Positions 1-11,322 of a DNA stretch of 64,000 bases are shown piece after piece. The DNA is from Anisodus tanguticus (taxonomy: Eukaryota; Streptophyta; Magnoliopsida; Solanales; Solanaceae), in the NCBI GenBank assembly GCA_034509755.1, contig CM067550.1, positions 19,523,001 through 19,587,000 of the forward strand, written 5' to 3'. The notes below the pieces were generated by a model that was given only the letters and a program-made list of their open reading frames with translations, did no database searches and was not told the DNA's origin. The first letter of the stretch is position 1, and each line of letters begins with the position of its first letter. The position numbers and the translations under genes are program-made.

Positions 1-634
1 AACAGTCCCAACGGTAGGCAGAAAGTTTTCTGCCTTTCATCACCTTCCTAGAAACTCTGGGGACCAAACTATAAATATTGAAACTTCAGGGACCAAACTG
101 TACATATGAAAGAATTTAGGTCCAAACTGTACATATGAAACTTCAGGGATCAAACTATACATTTGGCATAGTTCTCTGGTCCAAAAGGATAATATCAGAA
201 AGTCCCCACAGCCCACGACCCGTGACCCGAGCCCGAGCCCGAGACCCGGACGGCGGCGGCGGCGGCGCGCGTGTGTGGGCTTAGCCATGAGCCCATGCAC
301 ATCTAGGTCTTCCTCCTTTAAACACATGGGATACCCCTTGGGGTCCCAAACACTTTACCAATTTGAGACATATATAGAGAGAAATTCTTCTTATTCCCAC
401 CGATGTGGTAGATTTGTCCCACACCACATTTCCATGCCTTAAACACCTTACTTCGTGGACCAATATCTCTTTCATTTCTCAATGAAATTTGACGATTCTT
501 GGCCCTACGGTCATATACTCACTTCGTAGATCATGCATGTGTAAAGAGACAAGGTCTCCAACATGCGGAACACTAGTGTTTAATTCATCAAAGATGGGTG
601 GACGCATCTCCCCGCCAAAGGCAAATTTCCAACA
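1..634 (-). repeat. Partial LTR of array element, cut by window start
   Basis: Matches the internal two thirds and the outer end of the complete LTR at 4548-6020. On the minus strand it begins TGTTGGAAATTTGCC at 634. It holds the ~30-bp repeated motif block (about 50-185) and the GC-rich block (about 210-285). The inner end of the LTR lies before position 1. Confidence 0.85.
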
Positions 635-1229
635 ATCCCCTCTATGAAAGAGAGATTGTGGCGCACACACAAGGTGCCTACATTTCAGCAATCTTTCAGC
701 GAAAAGATATTGCATCAGGAGAGCTACCTTTCGCTTTGAACCTTCCCTAGTTGAATACCACCGGACTTACTTACTGCGCGGTGAACGTGATGTCTTGAAC
801 CGTCAATGTTTAGTGTAAGCCAAGACAATGATACCAACACAATAACTCTTCTTATTCATTTTCCTTCTTACGTTTTTGTCCGTTGTGGCCGTGGACACAC
901 TTGGATTCTTAAGTGCGTTCATTTGAGGCGGCCATCCTCGCACTTAAATAGGTGATCTCCTACAAGGTATCCTGTTATACCCCACTTCACAAGTGTTAGG
1001 AATCATTAAAAGTTTTCCCAACCTTAACCTCAACCGTTTGAGGATTGTTAAAGATTTGGAAGCTTAACCTTTACCCACCATACAGGTAGCACTTTAATGT
1101 CTATCGCGGGAACAACTTTGGATTCATGTTTCCGTACAAAAATCATCATCCGAAGTGCTTTTTGCTTCCACCGAAGCGCTCAACTAAACCGTTTACCACT
1201 TAGTTTTCCCATTGAACCAAATTCTTGGG

Positions 1230-1640
1230 ATCTCCAATCAGTATGGTTGGGTTACCACCGCAAAGGTTCGTATTATTTGGGTTTTAAGCCCATTCCCCTA
1301 GACAGGCAGAACGCTCGATCTCCGGGTAGTCCCTTAGTTAGTAAACAAGGAAGTGACACCCGTGATGATCAACTGCCATACGGTCTTATGTCTCCTGACA
1401 GATCTTGACAGATATGTCCGTACGCCGTCATCCGTGTCTTTCCGAAGCCGACCGGCTAGCCACGTGTATAGCCGCGAAGGCACGGGTTTCTCCCAATAAG
1501 GGACGTCCTCTAAGGAGTCATGAAGTTACTCAACTTCTTTCATGCTTTGTATAAAGCGATAAACTCCGATTCCATCATGAATCGGTCGATACAAGTTTGT
1601 TTAGAGGATTTTCCAAGACCCACCATACACATTTACTTGT
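1230..1640 (-). pseudogene. Copia RNase H and C-terminal tail remnant (unit 1)
   Basis: Minus-strand translation around 1560-1640 gives SSKQTCIDR followed by MESEFIALYKA, matching the copia RNase H signature SSKQTxIARSTMESEFIALDKA. Around 1230-1320 it gives SRGMGLKPK and DWRSQEFGS, typical of the polyprotein's extreme C-terminus. Stops and frameshifts lie between the pieces, and the catalytic core is not continuous. It is non-functional. Confidence 0.65.
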
Positions 1641-2343
1641 GGCTTTGGTGTTCTTCAGATCTGATGTCCAGTTTGCATCACTGTGTTCTCCCGAACATTG
1701 GACATCCGAATACTATAATCGTAGATAAGCGAATAATTCTGATATCATCATATCCGACTTAACGCCTTCTACCGATCATGTATTAAAATCATCAGTGAAC
1801 CTTAGTTCAACTGATCTGCTTTATAGGACGATACCAGGTCGGTTGTAGTGTGTACAATACATTGAACTACACATGACCTATGCATATCGCTCCTTGTCTA
1901 TGGGTGCACCATGATTCCAATCAATTCTATGATTCATATCCATTGGTGGCTTCAACGAGACTGTCAACTATCGACCAGTCCGTTAGATGTCTTAGAAATC
2001 CAATTCCTAAGATGTCATCTGTGATACCCATATCTTTCATATCGAGACTTCGTTTCAATATGACTTTCACTTTCAGACTGTTGGTTTTCCAACTGTTGGC
2101 TTTCTAACTTCAAAGTCAATGTTTCTGTGGTCAGATTCATTGTTTTCGTTTTATCCGAGACTTTCGGGACCAAAATGTTAACATTTCGGGGACCAAAATG
2201 AAAGTTAGGAAGAAGCCCAACAGTCCAGCAAACCAACTCTGATCCTCTTCTTCCAACTCTCCGATTGGGAAGGTTGTTTCAACATCCATGCCATGTAAGA
2301 CTACAATGGCCCTGGATGTGAAGCTACTCACAGGGAGCACATT

Positions 2344-2559
2344 TTACAACCCAAAGGGTCTTTTGCCGGAGGAAGATAAACCATTACACACGTATGGTTC
2401 TATATGATGGAATTTATTTCTCTCTTTAGCTTCTTTCCAAAGCAGTGCTTTTGGAGATGACAATTCTTTGTTAATTGTCCATGGTTCGTTCTCAACCATA
2501 CAAGCTAGAAGGAATGGAACAAGTCTTTGTCCCCTCTTTGCTCCTTCTCGGTTCAACAT
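2344..2559 (-). pseudogene. Copia reverse transcriptase, N-terminal start only (unit 1)
   Basis: The minus-strand reading contains ENEPWTI, ELSSPKALLWKEA and, after a frameshift, NHT and LPPA.DPLGCK. This is the start of a copia reverse transcriptase (SSxxAxFWKEA...NHTWELVDLPPG.KPLGCKW). The palm domain with its YVDD motif never follows; the sequence turns into the element's 3' region. This is a deletion derivative. Confidence 0.65.
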
Positions 2560-2722
2560 CTAGAATCCATGAGTTCTGCAGATCTGGAATATTAAATTCC
2601 GGATAGCCAGCAACTTTCGAGTCCTATAGATACGGAACGTCTAGTTCCGGACAGTCAGGCCCTCGCGGGTTCTTGTTAACCTTGAGCAATTACTCCTTTT
2701 TCCTTTTTCAAGGAAAACTATC

Positions 2723-3231
2723 TTAAAAGAATTCAGCATTCTTTGATGCCAAGAGGCGATCAACACTACTGTTATTTGCAGATCCAGTGGATATGCAATC
2801 TACAGTCTTAGGTACAACTTGACCTGTTTTGGTATTCCAACTTTTACCAAGCCACCCCACATAATTTGGGCGTACGACTTTGCGCTTGGATAACACCGTT
2901 GGACTAAGGTGAGAAATGATCAGTCGTTTAATGAACGATGCTTCACATTCTCCCCCTCTATCACTACGAATTTCGCAATCCATAGGCTTAGTTGATTTCC
3001 AACTTCTGCATTGTAGCGCTTATCCGCTTAAACAACTTCATCTTTGCTTTTCAACAAACAAAGGATACAATACGTTGTACCATCATCAATGAGGTCATAA
3101 CGTACTTTTCTCCCCCCTCTATTTTGTATAAACTTCAAATCACCCAAGTAGGTGTGACTAAGTTCTAGAGGAGCGGTGCTTCTTTCGCTATTCCTTTGAC
3201 GGAATTTGGAAAGGTGATTTTGCCTCTTCAT
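2723..3231 (-). pseudogene. Copia integrase remnant (unit 1)
   Basis: Minus strand from 3231: LGDLKFIQNRGG, then IDDGT and LLKSKDEVV, matching the integrase core of copia elements (DLKFVQTRGG...FIDDxTR...LLKSKDEA). Further on, RSDRGGE and then PKTVDC and NAEFFE correspond to the end of the core and the region before reverse transcriptase. The usual HSDL around the first catalytic aspartate reads HTYL, so that residue appears lost. Several frame changes are needed. Confidence 0.72.
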
Positions 3232-3627
3232 CTACCTCACATTTATTTTGAGGGTTTATGTCGACAGAAGGCAACAATCTCAATATCGTTAGCTTTTGAA
3301 TGACTTGCTATTTAACGTGTCTTAATCTATGATGGCATAGATGCACGGATTACAAATATATCATTCATTTGGCTACAGACATACTGTACCATTCTTAGTT
3401 ATTACAGACCTGTTAGACTAGTCTCAAACCAGTTTGACCAACAACGTCCCTTAAACCAAGTTTAGGACATGTATAACCTCATCTGAGAGTGATCCCATTC
3501 CCCTGAAGTCCTATTAAGGACAACCTCTCCAACCCCTTCTACTTTAGAGGTGGCGTTGCTTCACATGAACAATCTCTTGCCCCTGGTTAGGGCGTAATCG
3601 GATCATATATGATCTAGATACTCTAGC

Positions 3628-3890
3628 TCACTCCAGTTGCTTTGGCAGACTGAGTGTCCAATTTCTTTTCTGCCTTTCTTTAGGCCTTCAGATCATTTAA
3701 GACCTGGAAACTCTGGCCCACCTTACTAAGTGTCCATTACTTTTCCTATGAAATGAATTCTGGCCCCACTCCAGTCGCCCGGAGGCTTTATATGACTGAG
3801 TGTCCAATATCATCATATCAAAGGAATTTTGGCCCACTCCAGTCGCCCGGAGGCTTTGTATGACTGAGTGTCCAATATAATCCTATGAAG
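3628..3890 (-). repeat. Degenerate ~68-76 bp tandem repeats in the element interior (unit 1)
   Basis: The core GAGTGTCCA or AAGTGTCCA recurs at about 3652, 3728, 3798 and 3866. It is accompanied by CCACTCCAGTCGCCCGGAGG. The last two units are nearly identical and the first two more diverged. The block sits between the gag and integrase remnants and is non-coding. Confidence 0.75.
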
Positions 3891-4264
3891 GATCTTCTGC
3901 CAAATAGTATGACATGCTCAACGTCTTTAACTTTTAGACTTCTTCCGTTATGATTGGTGCCCAGATAATTCTTGGCGCTTACTTAAGAGTGGTAACAGTT
4001 TTCGCACAGTTAGTGGATCTTTCTCCATCGTATGTGCGAACATACTTTACACACTTTTAATAATTACACTTAAAAGAACGGACCTTTTTAAGTCGTTTAC
4101 AAAATCCAATCTTTAAACGGGAAAAAAGAAGAGATTAAACTTCTGATTTTTTTTAAAGCGTAAGGAATATAAATTAATTTTATATTCCTCCTTACTTTAA
4201 TCCATTTTTAATCAGACATCATTTAATCTTTATTCTTGACAAGTAAGAAAAATACTTATCCCAA

Positions 4265-4504
4265 TTTCGGATTCTTTGTCTGGGACGAGATATAGACATT
4301 CTTCTGCCGCAAGATAGAACCACATCTTCACCTTCTCCTCTTGTCCCAGTTGACATCCTCAGGCTCTCGTGAGCGCTTGTTCCCACCACTCTTGGGAGCG
4401 GTGACACCATGAACATGTTGAACTTCAACAATATCATCATCACTGTCTTCAAGCAGAAAACCACAGCGATATCCAGATTTGGTCACACAATCTTTGACCG
4501 ACAT
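4265..4504 (-). pseudogene. Gag N-terminal ORF remnant next to the LTR (unit 1)
   Basis: The ATG at 4504 lies 43 bp inside the LTR boundary. The reading resembles the intact versions at 20691-20446 and 34979-35230: MSVKxCVTK, an acidic DDDIVEV stretch, HGVTAP, then KMWFYLAAE. The last part resembles the start of copia gag (FKRWQxKMLFYL). In this copy the frame breaks near the C-terminal end. Confidence 0.5.
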
Positions 4505-5437
4505 CTTTCGAACACTAATAGTAATACAATACGATCTTGTCTTAAATTGTTGGTACTCTATTGTACTTTATAAAGCAGTACGGAAAGTAAGTAACTATTA
4601 CAAATGTTCGAAAGGATAGATATTCAAAACTGCCGCAAGCTTGTTGTGTCTTGAATCTTGATAACCTTGCAAGGCCAATATTGAGAACTGCCGCAAGCTT
4701 GTTGTGTCTTGAATCTTGCTATCCTGAAATCAAGAAACAACTAAATCTGGATGGTCACAACGTTGTGTGTTGAGTCAAGGAATTGCCCTCTGTCCTTAAG
4801 ACAAGATTGCCCCGTATATATGCTTTTACGTTAGCGGGCAATAGTCTCTCAAGATAAAACAACACTTTAATCTCAACGCTACAAAGCCAATAGGTTGAGC
4901 CTGGCGAAGAAAACAAATATGACTTGACTTGCTGAAGATATGGAATAGGAAGGAAGAGTTTCTCTTTACTCTTCTCTTTTGTCTCTGTGTATATAGTGTG
5001 TCTCTGTAGTGTATATCTTGTGTATATGTGAGTGTTTGCTCACTGTTTTTTCAACACAGTTTTTGGTCACTGTTTTGTGGTCTGTTTGGGCTATTTTCGT
5101 GACTGTTTTTTACTGCCTTTCGTGCTGTTTTTCCAGTCTGTTTTCAGTTTGTTATGTAGTGTTTTTCCATCACTGAATTGAGCCAAAGAAGGCTCAATAT
5201 ATAGCAAGGAGAAGGGGTTGTACAACTGCCTAAAACATGACTGTTAATGGCCATTAGGAGGGCATTAAAACAGCCAAGTAAAGGCAGTAAATGGCCATCA
5301 AGGAGGCTGAATTATGGACAAGAAGGAGGGTGATAATGGAGGAGTTAATCAGCCAAGTAATGGCTGATTAATTCCTCAAAAAATAGTCCCAACGGTAGGC
5401 AGAAAGTTTTCTGCCTTTCATCACCTTCCTAGAAACT

Positions 5438-5568
5438 CTGGGGACCAAACTATAAATATTGAAACTTCAGGGACCAAACTGTACATATGAAAGAATTCAG
5501 GTCCAAACTGTACATATGAAACTTCAGGGATCAAACTGTACATTTGGCAGAGTTCTCTGGTCCAAAAG
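5438..5568. repeat. ~30-bp tandem motif repeats inside the LTR
   Basis: About four and a half head-to-tail copies of a unit built on GGGACCAAACTGTACATATG, alternating with GAAACTTCA, are visible. Equivalent blocks occur in every LTR or LTR fragment of the array. A related GGGACCAAAATG pair occurs in the element interior (about 2165-2210). The position suggests U3 promoter or enhancer repeats, which is inference. Confidence 0.7.
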
Positions 5569-5586
5569 GATAATATCAGAAAGTCC

Positions 5587-5670
5587 CCACAGCCCACGAC
5601 CCGTGACCCGAGCTCGAGCCCGAGACCGGACCGGACGTGCGGGCGGCGGCGGCGCGCGTGTGGGCTTAGC
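5587..5670. other. GC-rich, CpG-dense block within the LTR
   Basis: A short island of CCCGAGCCCGAG-type repeats followed by GCGGCGGCGGCGCGCGTGTG stands out in an otherwise AT-rich LTR. It recurs in all array LTRs (near 230, 8390, 13700, 16480, 21800) and in reverse orientation at 34020 and 39490. The alternating purine-pyrimidine end could adopt unusual helix forms; that is inference. Confidence 0.7.
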
Positions 5671-6020
5671 CATGAGCCCATGCACATCTAGGTCTTCCCT
5701 CCTTTAAACACATGGGATACCCCTTGGGGTCCCAAACACTTTACCAATTTGAGACATATATAGAGAGAAATTCTTATTATTCCCACCGATGTGGTAGATT
5801 TGTCCCACACCACATTTCCATGCCTTAAACACCTTACTTCGTGGACCAATATCTCTTTCATTTCTCAACGAAATTTGACGATTCTTGGCCCTACGGTCAT
5901 ATACTCACTTCGTAGATCATGCATGTGTAAAGAGACAAGGTCTCCAACATGCGGAACACTAGTGTTTAATTCATCAAAGATGGGTGGACGCATCTCCCCG
6001 CCAAAGGCAAATTTCCAACA

Positions 6021-7190
6021 ATCCCCTCTATGAAAGAGAGATTGTGGCGCATACACAAGGTGCCTACATTTCAGCAATCTTTCAGCGAAAAGATATTGCA
6101 TCAGGAGAGCTACCTTTCGCTTTCAACCTTCCCTAGTTGAATACCACCGGACTTACTTACTGCGCGGTGAACGTGATGTCTTGAACCGTCAGTGTTTAGT
6201 GTAAGCCAAGACAATGATACCAACACAATAACTCTTCTTATTCATTTTCCTTCTTACGTTTCTGTCCGTTGTGGCCGTGGAGACACTTGGATTCTTAAGT
6301 GCGTTCATTTGAGGCGGCCATCCTCGCACTTAAATAGGTGATCTCCTACAAGGTATCCTGCTATACCCCACTTCACAAGTGTTAGGAATCATTAAAAGTT
6401 TTCCCAACCTTAACCTCAACCGTTTGAGGATCATTAAAGATTTGGAAGCTTAACCTTTACCCACCATGCAGGTAGCACTTTAATGTCTATCGCGGGAACA
6501 GCTTTGGATTCATGTTTCCGTACAGAAATCATCATCCGAAGTGCTTTTTCCTTCCACCGAAGCGCTCAACTGAACCTTTTGCCACTTAGTTTTCCCATTG
6601 AACCAAATTCTTGGGATCTCCAATCAGTATGGTTGGGTTACCACCGCAAAGGTTCGTATTATTTGGGTTTTAAACCCATTCCCCTAGACAGGAAGAACGC
6701 TCGATCTCCGGGTAGTCCCTTAGTTAGTAAACAAGGAATTGACACCCGTGATGATCAACTGCCATACGGTCTTATGTCTCCCGACGGATCTTGACGAGAT
6801 ATGACCGACGCCGTTATCCATGTCTTTCCCGAAGCCGACCGGCTTGCCACAGTGTATAACTACTGAAGGCACGGGTTTCTCCCAATAAGGGACGTCCTCT
6901 AAGGAGTCATGGAGTTACTCAACTCCTTTCATGCTTTGTATAAAGCGATAAACTCCGATTCCATCATGAATCGGTCGATACAAGTTTGCTTAGAGGATTT
7001 TCCAAGACCCACCATACATATTTACTTGTGGCTTTGGTGTTCTTCGATCCGATGTCCGTTTGCATCACCGTGTTCTCCCGAACCGTTGGACATCCGAATA
7101 CTATAATCCGTAGATAAGCAAATAATCCAGATATCGTCATATCCGACTTAACGCCTTCTATTGATCATTTATTAAGATCATCAGTGAACC
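6021..7190 (-). mobile_element. Truncated second interior (3' part only), unit 1
   Basis: This duplicates the 3' interior seen at 635-1797, including the RNase H remnant (around 6909-7040) and the C-terminal tail (around 6620-6700). The match ends after GTGAACC near 7190, where sequence jumps into an LTR fragment. It is a rearrangement product, not a separate insertion with its own duplication. Confidence 0.75.
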
Positions 7191-7191
7191 A

Positions 7192-7662
7192 CATCCCACA
7201 GCCCACAGCCCACGACCCACGACCCGTGACCCGAAACCCGAAACCCGAGCCCGAGACCGGATCGGACGGGCGGGCGGCGGTGGCACGCGTGTGGGCTTAG
7301 CCTTGAACCCATGCACATCTAGGTCTTTCCTCCTTTAAACACATGGGGTACCCTTGGGGTACCCCTTGGGGTCCCAAACCCTTTACCAATTTGAGACATA
7401 TATAGAGAGCAATTCTTCCTATTCCCACCGATGTGGTAGATTTGTCCCACACCACATTTCCATGCCTTAAACACCTTACTTCGTGGACCAATATCTCTTT
7501 CATTGCTCAACGAAATTTGACGATTCTTGACCCTATGGTCATCTACTCACTTCGTAGATCATACATGTGTAAAGAGACAAGGTCTCCAACATGCGGAACA
7601 CTAGTGTTTAATTCATCAAAGATGGGTGGACGCATCTTCCCGCCAAAGGCAAATTTCCAACA
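7192..7662 (-). repeat. LTR fragment, outer part (unit 1)
   Basis: Begins in the GC-rich block and ends at the LTR terminus (minus-strand TGTTGGAAATTT). Small differences from the full LTR, such as GACCCTATGGTCATCTAC and an extra ACCCTTGGGGT duplication, mark it as an older, diverged copy. Confidence 0.75.
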
Positions 7663-8067
7663 GTAACATTAAGCTCTATCCTGCGTACTTATGTATTAAC
7701 TTAAATATAAATCATATACAATTCAAATATATATAAAAAAGTAGAAGTGTGGTGTGGGGGGGGGGTTGGTGGTGGGTAGGGTAGGGGTGGGAGAGTGTGG
7801 TGTGGGAGTGTGGTGGGGGTCGGGATGGGGTGGTAGAGGCGGGTGGGGGTAGGGGTTGGTGGTGGGCGGGTGGTAGGGGGTGTAGTAGTGGGTGGTTGTG
7901 GGTGGGTGGTGGTGGTGGTGGGGTGGTGGTAGGGTGGGGTAGAAGGGGTGGGTGGGTGTGGGGTGGTAGGTGGTGGATGGTGATAGTGGGATGGGGTAGA
8001 GCTTGTTGTTATGGATAAAATTGTGGTAAAAATTATCAATACAAAACTACCTCTAATATTAAGTACG
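7663..8067. repeat. G-rich spacer with low-complexity core (unit 1)
   Basis: After a short AT-rich lead (about 7663-7746) the plus strand becomes almost exclusively G and T with some A from about 7747 to 8000. There is a run of ten G at 7756-7765 and many GGGG tracts. Long open frames here encode only Pro/Thr/His or Gly/Val/Trp low-complexity strings and are not genes. TGCGTACTT near the start and AAGTACGCA at the end form a short inverted pair. Confidence 0.8.
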
Positions 8068-8768
8068 CAAGTAAATGGCCATCAAGGAGGTGAATTATGG
8101 ACAAGAAGGAGGGTGATAATGGAGGAGTTAATCACCAAGTAATGGTGATTAATTCCTCAAAAAACGATCCCAAATAAAGAGGCGAAAAGTTTTTCGCCTT
8201 TCATCACCTTCCTAGAAACTCGGGGACCAAACTATAAATATTGAAACTTCGGGGACCACTTTCGTACATATGAAAGAATTTAGGTCCAAACTGTACATAT
8301 GAAACTTCGGGGATCAAACCGTACATTTGGCATAGTTCTCGGTCCAAAAGGATAATATCGAAGAAAGTCCCCCCACGACCCACGACCCGTGACCCGAGCC
8401 CGAGACCGGACCGGACGTGCGGGCGGCGGCGGTGCGTGTGGGCTTAGCCATGAGCCCATGCACATCTAGGTCTTCCCTCCTTTAAACACATGGGATACCC
8501 CTTGGGGTCCCAAACACTTTACCAATTTGAGACATATATAGAGAGAAATTCTTCTTATTCCCACCGATGTGGTAGATTTGTCCCACACCACATTTCCATG
8601 CCTTAAACACCTTACTTCGTGGACCATCAAGGAGGCTGAATTATGGACAAGAAGGAGGATGATAATGGAGGAGTTAATCAGCCAAGTAATGGCTGATTAA
8701 TTCCTCAAAAAACGATCCCCGAAAGAGGCGAAAGTTTTCTGCCTTTCATCACCTTCCTAGAAACTCTG
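8068..8768 (-). repeat. Rearranged LTR fragment (unit 2 start)
   Basis: Two overlapping LTR pieces are joined. The first (8068 to about 8625) runs from AAATGGCCATCAAGG to CGTGGACCA. The second (about 8626-8768) restarts at TCAAGGAGGCTG and ends at AAACTCTG, then jumps directly into element interior at CCTACATTTCAG. The same double junction occurs at 16161-16860, so it predates the duplication of units 2 and 3. Confidence 0.75.
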
Positions 8769-9329
8769 CCTACATTTCAGCAATCTTTCAGCGAAAAGAT
8801 ATTGCATCAGGAGAGCTACCTTTCGCTTTTAACCTTCCCTAGTTGAATACCACCGGACTTACTTACTGCGCGGTGAACGTGATGTCTTGAACCGTCAGTG
8901 TTTAGTGTAAGCCAAGACAATGATACCAACACAATAACTCTTCTTATTCATTTTCCTTCTTACGTTTCTGTCCGTTGTGGCCGTGGAGACACTTGGATTC
9001 TTAAGTGCGTTCATTTGAGGCGGCCATCCTCGCACTTAAATAGGTGATCTCCTACAAGGTATCCTGTTATACCCCACTTCACAAGTGTTAGGAATCATTA
9101 AAAGTTTTCCCAACCTTAACCTCAACCGTTTGAGGATCGTTAAAGATTTGGAAGCTTAACCTTTACCCACCATGCAGGTAGCACTTTAATTTATATCGCG
9201 GGAACAGCTTTGGATTCATGTTTCCGTACAGAAATCATCATCCGAAGTGCTTTTTGCTTCCACCGAAGCGCTCAACTGAACCTTTTGCCACTTAGTTTTC
9301 CCATTGAACCAAATTCTTGGGATCTCCAA

Positions 9330-9735
9330 TCAGTATGGTTGGGTTACCACCGCAAAGGTTCGTATTATTTGGGTTTTAAACCCATTCCCCTAGACAGGCA
9401 GAACGCTCGATCTCCGGGTAGTCCCTTACTTAGTAAACAAGGAAGTGACACCCGTGATGATCAACTGCCATACGGTCTTATGTCTCCTGACAGATCTTGA
9501 CAGATATGTCCAGACGCCGTCATCCGTGTCTTTCCTGAAGCCGACCGGCTAGCCACAGTGTATAACTGCTGAAGGCACGGGTTTCTCCCAATAAGGGACG
9601 TCCTCTAAGGAGTCATGAAGTTACTCAACTTCTTTCATGCTTTGTATAAAGCGATAAACTCCGATTCCATCATGAATCGGTCGATACAAGTTTGTTTAGA
9701 GGATTTTCCAAGACCTACCATACACATTTACTTGT
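9330..9735 (-). pseudogene. Copia RNase H and C-terminal tail remnant (unit 2)
   Basis: Counterpart of 1230-1640. The minus strand encodes SSKQTCIDR and MESEFIALYKA pieces and the MGLKP tail, broken by stops. It is non-functional. Confidence 0.6.
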
Positions 9736-10436
9736 GGCTTTGGTGTTCTTCGGATCGATGTCCGCTTTGCATCACCTTGTGTTCTCCCGTAACCGCTGGA
9801 CATCAGATTACTATAATCGTAGATAAGCGAATAATTCGATATCATCATATCCGACTTAACGCCTTCTACCGATCATGTATTAAAATCATCGGTGAACCTT
9901 AGTTCAATGATTCGCTTTGTAGACGATACGGGTCGGTTGTAGTGTGTACAATACATTGAACTACACATGACCTATGCATATCGCTCCTTTTCTATGGATG
10001 CACCATGATTCCAATCAATTCTATGATTCATATCCATTGGTGGCTTCAACGAGACTGTCAACTATCGACCAGTCCGTTAGATGTCTTAGAAATCCAATTC
10101 CTAAGATGTCATCTGTGATACCCATATCTTTCATATCGAGACTTCGTTTCAATATGACTTTCACTTTCGCATCGTTGGTTTTCCAACCGTTGGCTTTCTA
10201 ACTTCGAGTCAATGTTTCGTGGTCGATTCATTGTTTCTATTTTATCCGAGACTTTCGGGACCAAAATATTAACATTTTAGGGACCAAAATGAAAGTTTAG
10301 GAAGAAGCCCAACGATCCAAAGCAAACCAACTCGATCCTCTTCTTCCAACTCTCCGATTGGGAAGGTTGTTTCAACATCCATGCCATGTAAGACTACAAT
10401 GGCCCTGGATGTGAAGCTACTCACAGGGAGCACATT

Positions 10437-10650
10437 TTACAACCCAAAGGGTCTTTTGCCGGAGGAAGATAAACCATTACACACGTATGGTTCTATATGA
10501 TGGAATTTATTTCTCTCTTTAGCTTCTTTCCAAAGCAGTGCTTTTGGAGATGACAATTCTTTGTTAATTGTCCATGGTTCGTTCTCAACCATACAAGCTA
10601 GAAGGTATGGAACAAGTCTTTGTCCCCTCTTGCTCCTTTTCGGTTCAACA
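10437..10650 (-). pseudogene. Copia reverse transcriptase start remnant (unit 2)
   Basis: Counterpart of 2344-2559, with the ELSSPKALLWKEA segment recognisable on the minus strand. An extra frame break near 10630 (a CTTGC reading instead of CTTTGC) interrupts the frame open in units 1 and 3. Confidence 0.55.
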
Positions 10651-10813
10651 TCTAGAATCCATGAGTTCTCAGATCCGGAATATTAAGTTCCGGATAGCCA
10701 AGCAACTTTCGAGTCCTATAGATACGGAACGTCTAGTTCGGACGATCGAGCCCTCGCGGGTTCTTGTTAACCTTGAGCAATTACTCCTTTTTCCTTTTTC
10801 AAGGAAAACTATC

Positions 10814-11322
10814 TTAAAAGAATTCAGCATTCTTTGATGCCAAGAGGCGATCAACACTGCTGTTATTTGCAGATCCAGTGGATATGCAATCTACAGTCTT
10901 AGGTACAACTTGACCTGTTTCAGTATTCCAACTTTTACCAAGCCACCCCACATAATTTGGGCGTACGACTTTGCGCTTGGATAACACCGTTGGACTAAGG
11001 TGAGAAATGAACAGTCGTTTAATGAACGATGCTTCACATTCTCCCCCTCTATCACTATGAATTTCGCAATCCATAGGCTTAGTTGATTTCCAACTTCTGC
11101 ATTGTAGCGCTTATCCGCTTAAACAACTTCATCTTTGCTTTTCAACAAACAAAGGATACAATACGTTGTACCATCATCAATGAGGTCATAACGTACTTGT
11201 CTCCCCCCTCTATTTTGTATAAACTTTAAATCACCCAAGTAGGTGTGACTAAGTTCTAGAGGAGCGGTGCTTCTTTCGCTATTCCTTTGACGGAATTTGA
11301 AAAGGTGATTTTGCCTCTTCAT
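10814..11322 (-). pseudogene. Copia integrase remnant (unit 2)
   Basis: Counterpart of 2723-3231, with LGDLKFIQNRGG, LLKSKDEVV, SDRGGE and PKTVDC segments and the same frame changes. At CAG/CTG-poor positions it is almost identical to unit 3. Confidence 0.7.

Larger units (their letters stand above)
635..4547 (-). mobile_element. Internal region of degenerate Ty1/copia element, array unit 1
   Basis: This segment lies between two same-orientation LTRs. Read on the minus strand it contains, in order, a gag N-terminal remnant, a block of ~68-bp repeats, an integrase remnant, the start of a reverse transcriptase domain, and RNase H pieces. A purine-rich stretch (RC of atcccctcta) abuts the LTR at 634. 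Protease, most of the reverse transcriptase and the zinc knuckle are absent, so the element could not mobilise itself. It is much shorter than an autonomous copia interior. The arrangement LTR-interior-LTR-interior shows that neighbouring elements share LTRs. Confidence 0.8.
4548..6020 (-). repeat. Complete LTR, array unit 1 (1473 bp)
   Basis: On the minus strand it runs TGTTGGAAATTT...CCAACA, with copia-like TG/CA ends. One side is the gag-proximal interior (4547 downward) and the other is another element's 3' interior (6021 upward), so this LTR is shared by two tandem interiors. It contains a TATA-like CTATATATTG on the minus strand near 5200, the ~30-bp repeat block and a GC-rich block. 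Confidence 0.88.

Noticed and set aside
1097..1408. Open frame of ~103 codons repeated at 6483, 9210, 14564, 17340 and 22670 on the plus strand
   Set aside because: It is antisense to the copia C-terminal region and recurs only because the DNA is repeated; it resembles no protein family I know.
3628..3890. CRISPR-like repeat-spacer array
   Set aside because: Repeats are few, degenerate and contiguous without unique spacers of constant size, inside a retrotransposon in a plant genome.
7701..8039. Open frames of 73-129 codons in the G-rich spacers (also 15787-16176 and 23885-24217)
   Set aside because: They encode only Pro/Thr/His or Gly/Val/Trp strings from low-complexity DNA, and their lengths follow the G-run length.
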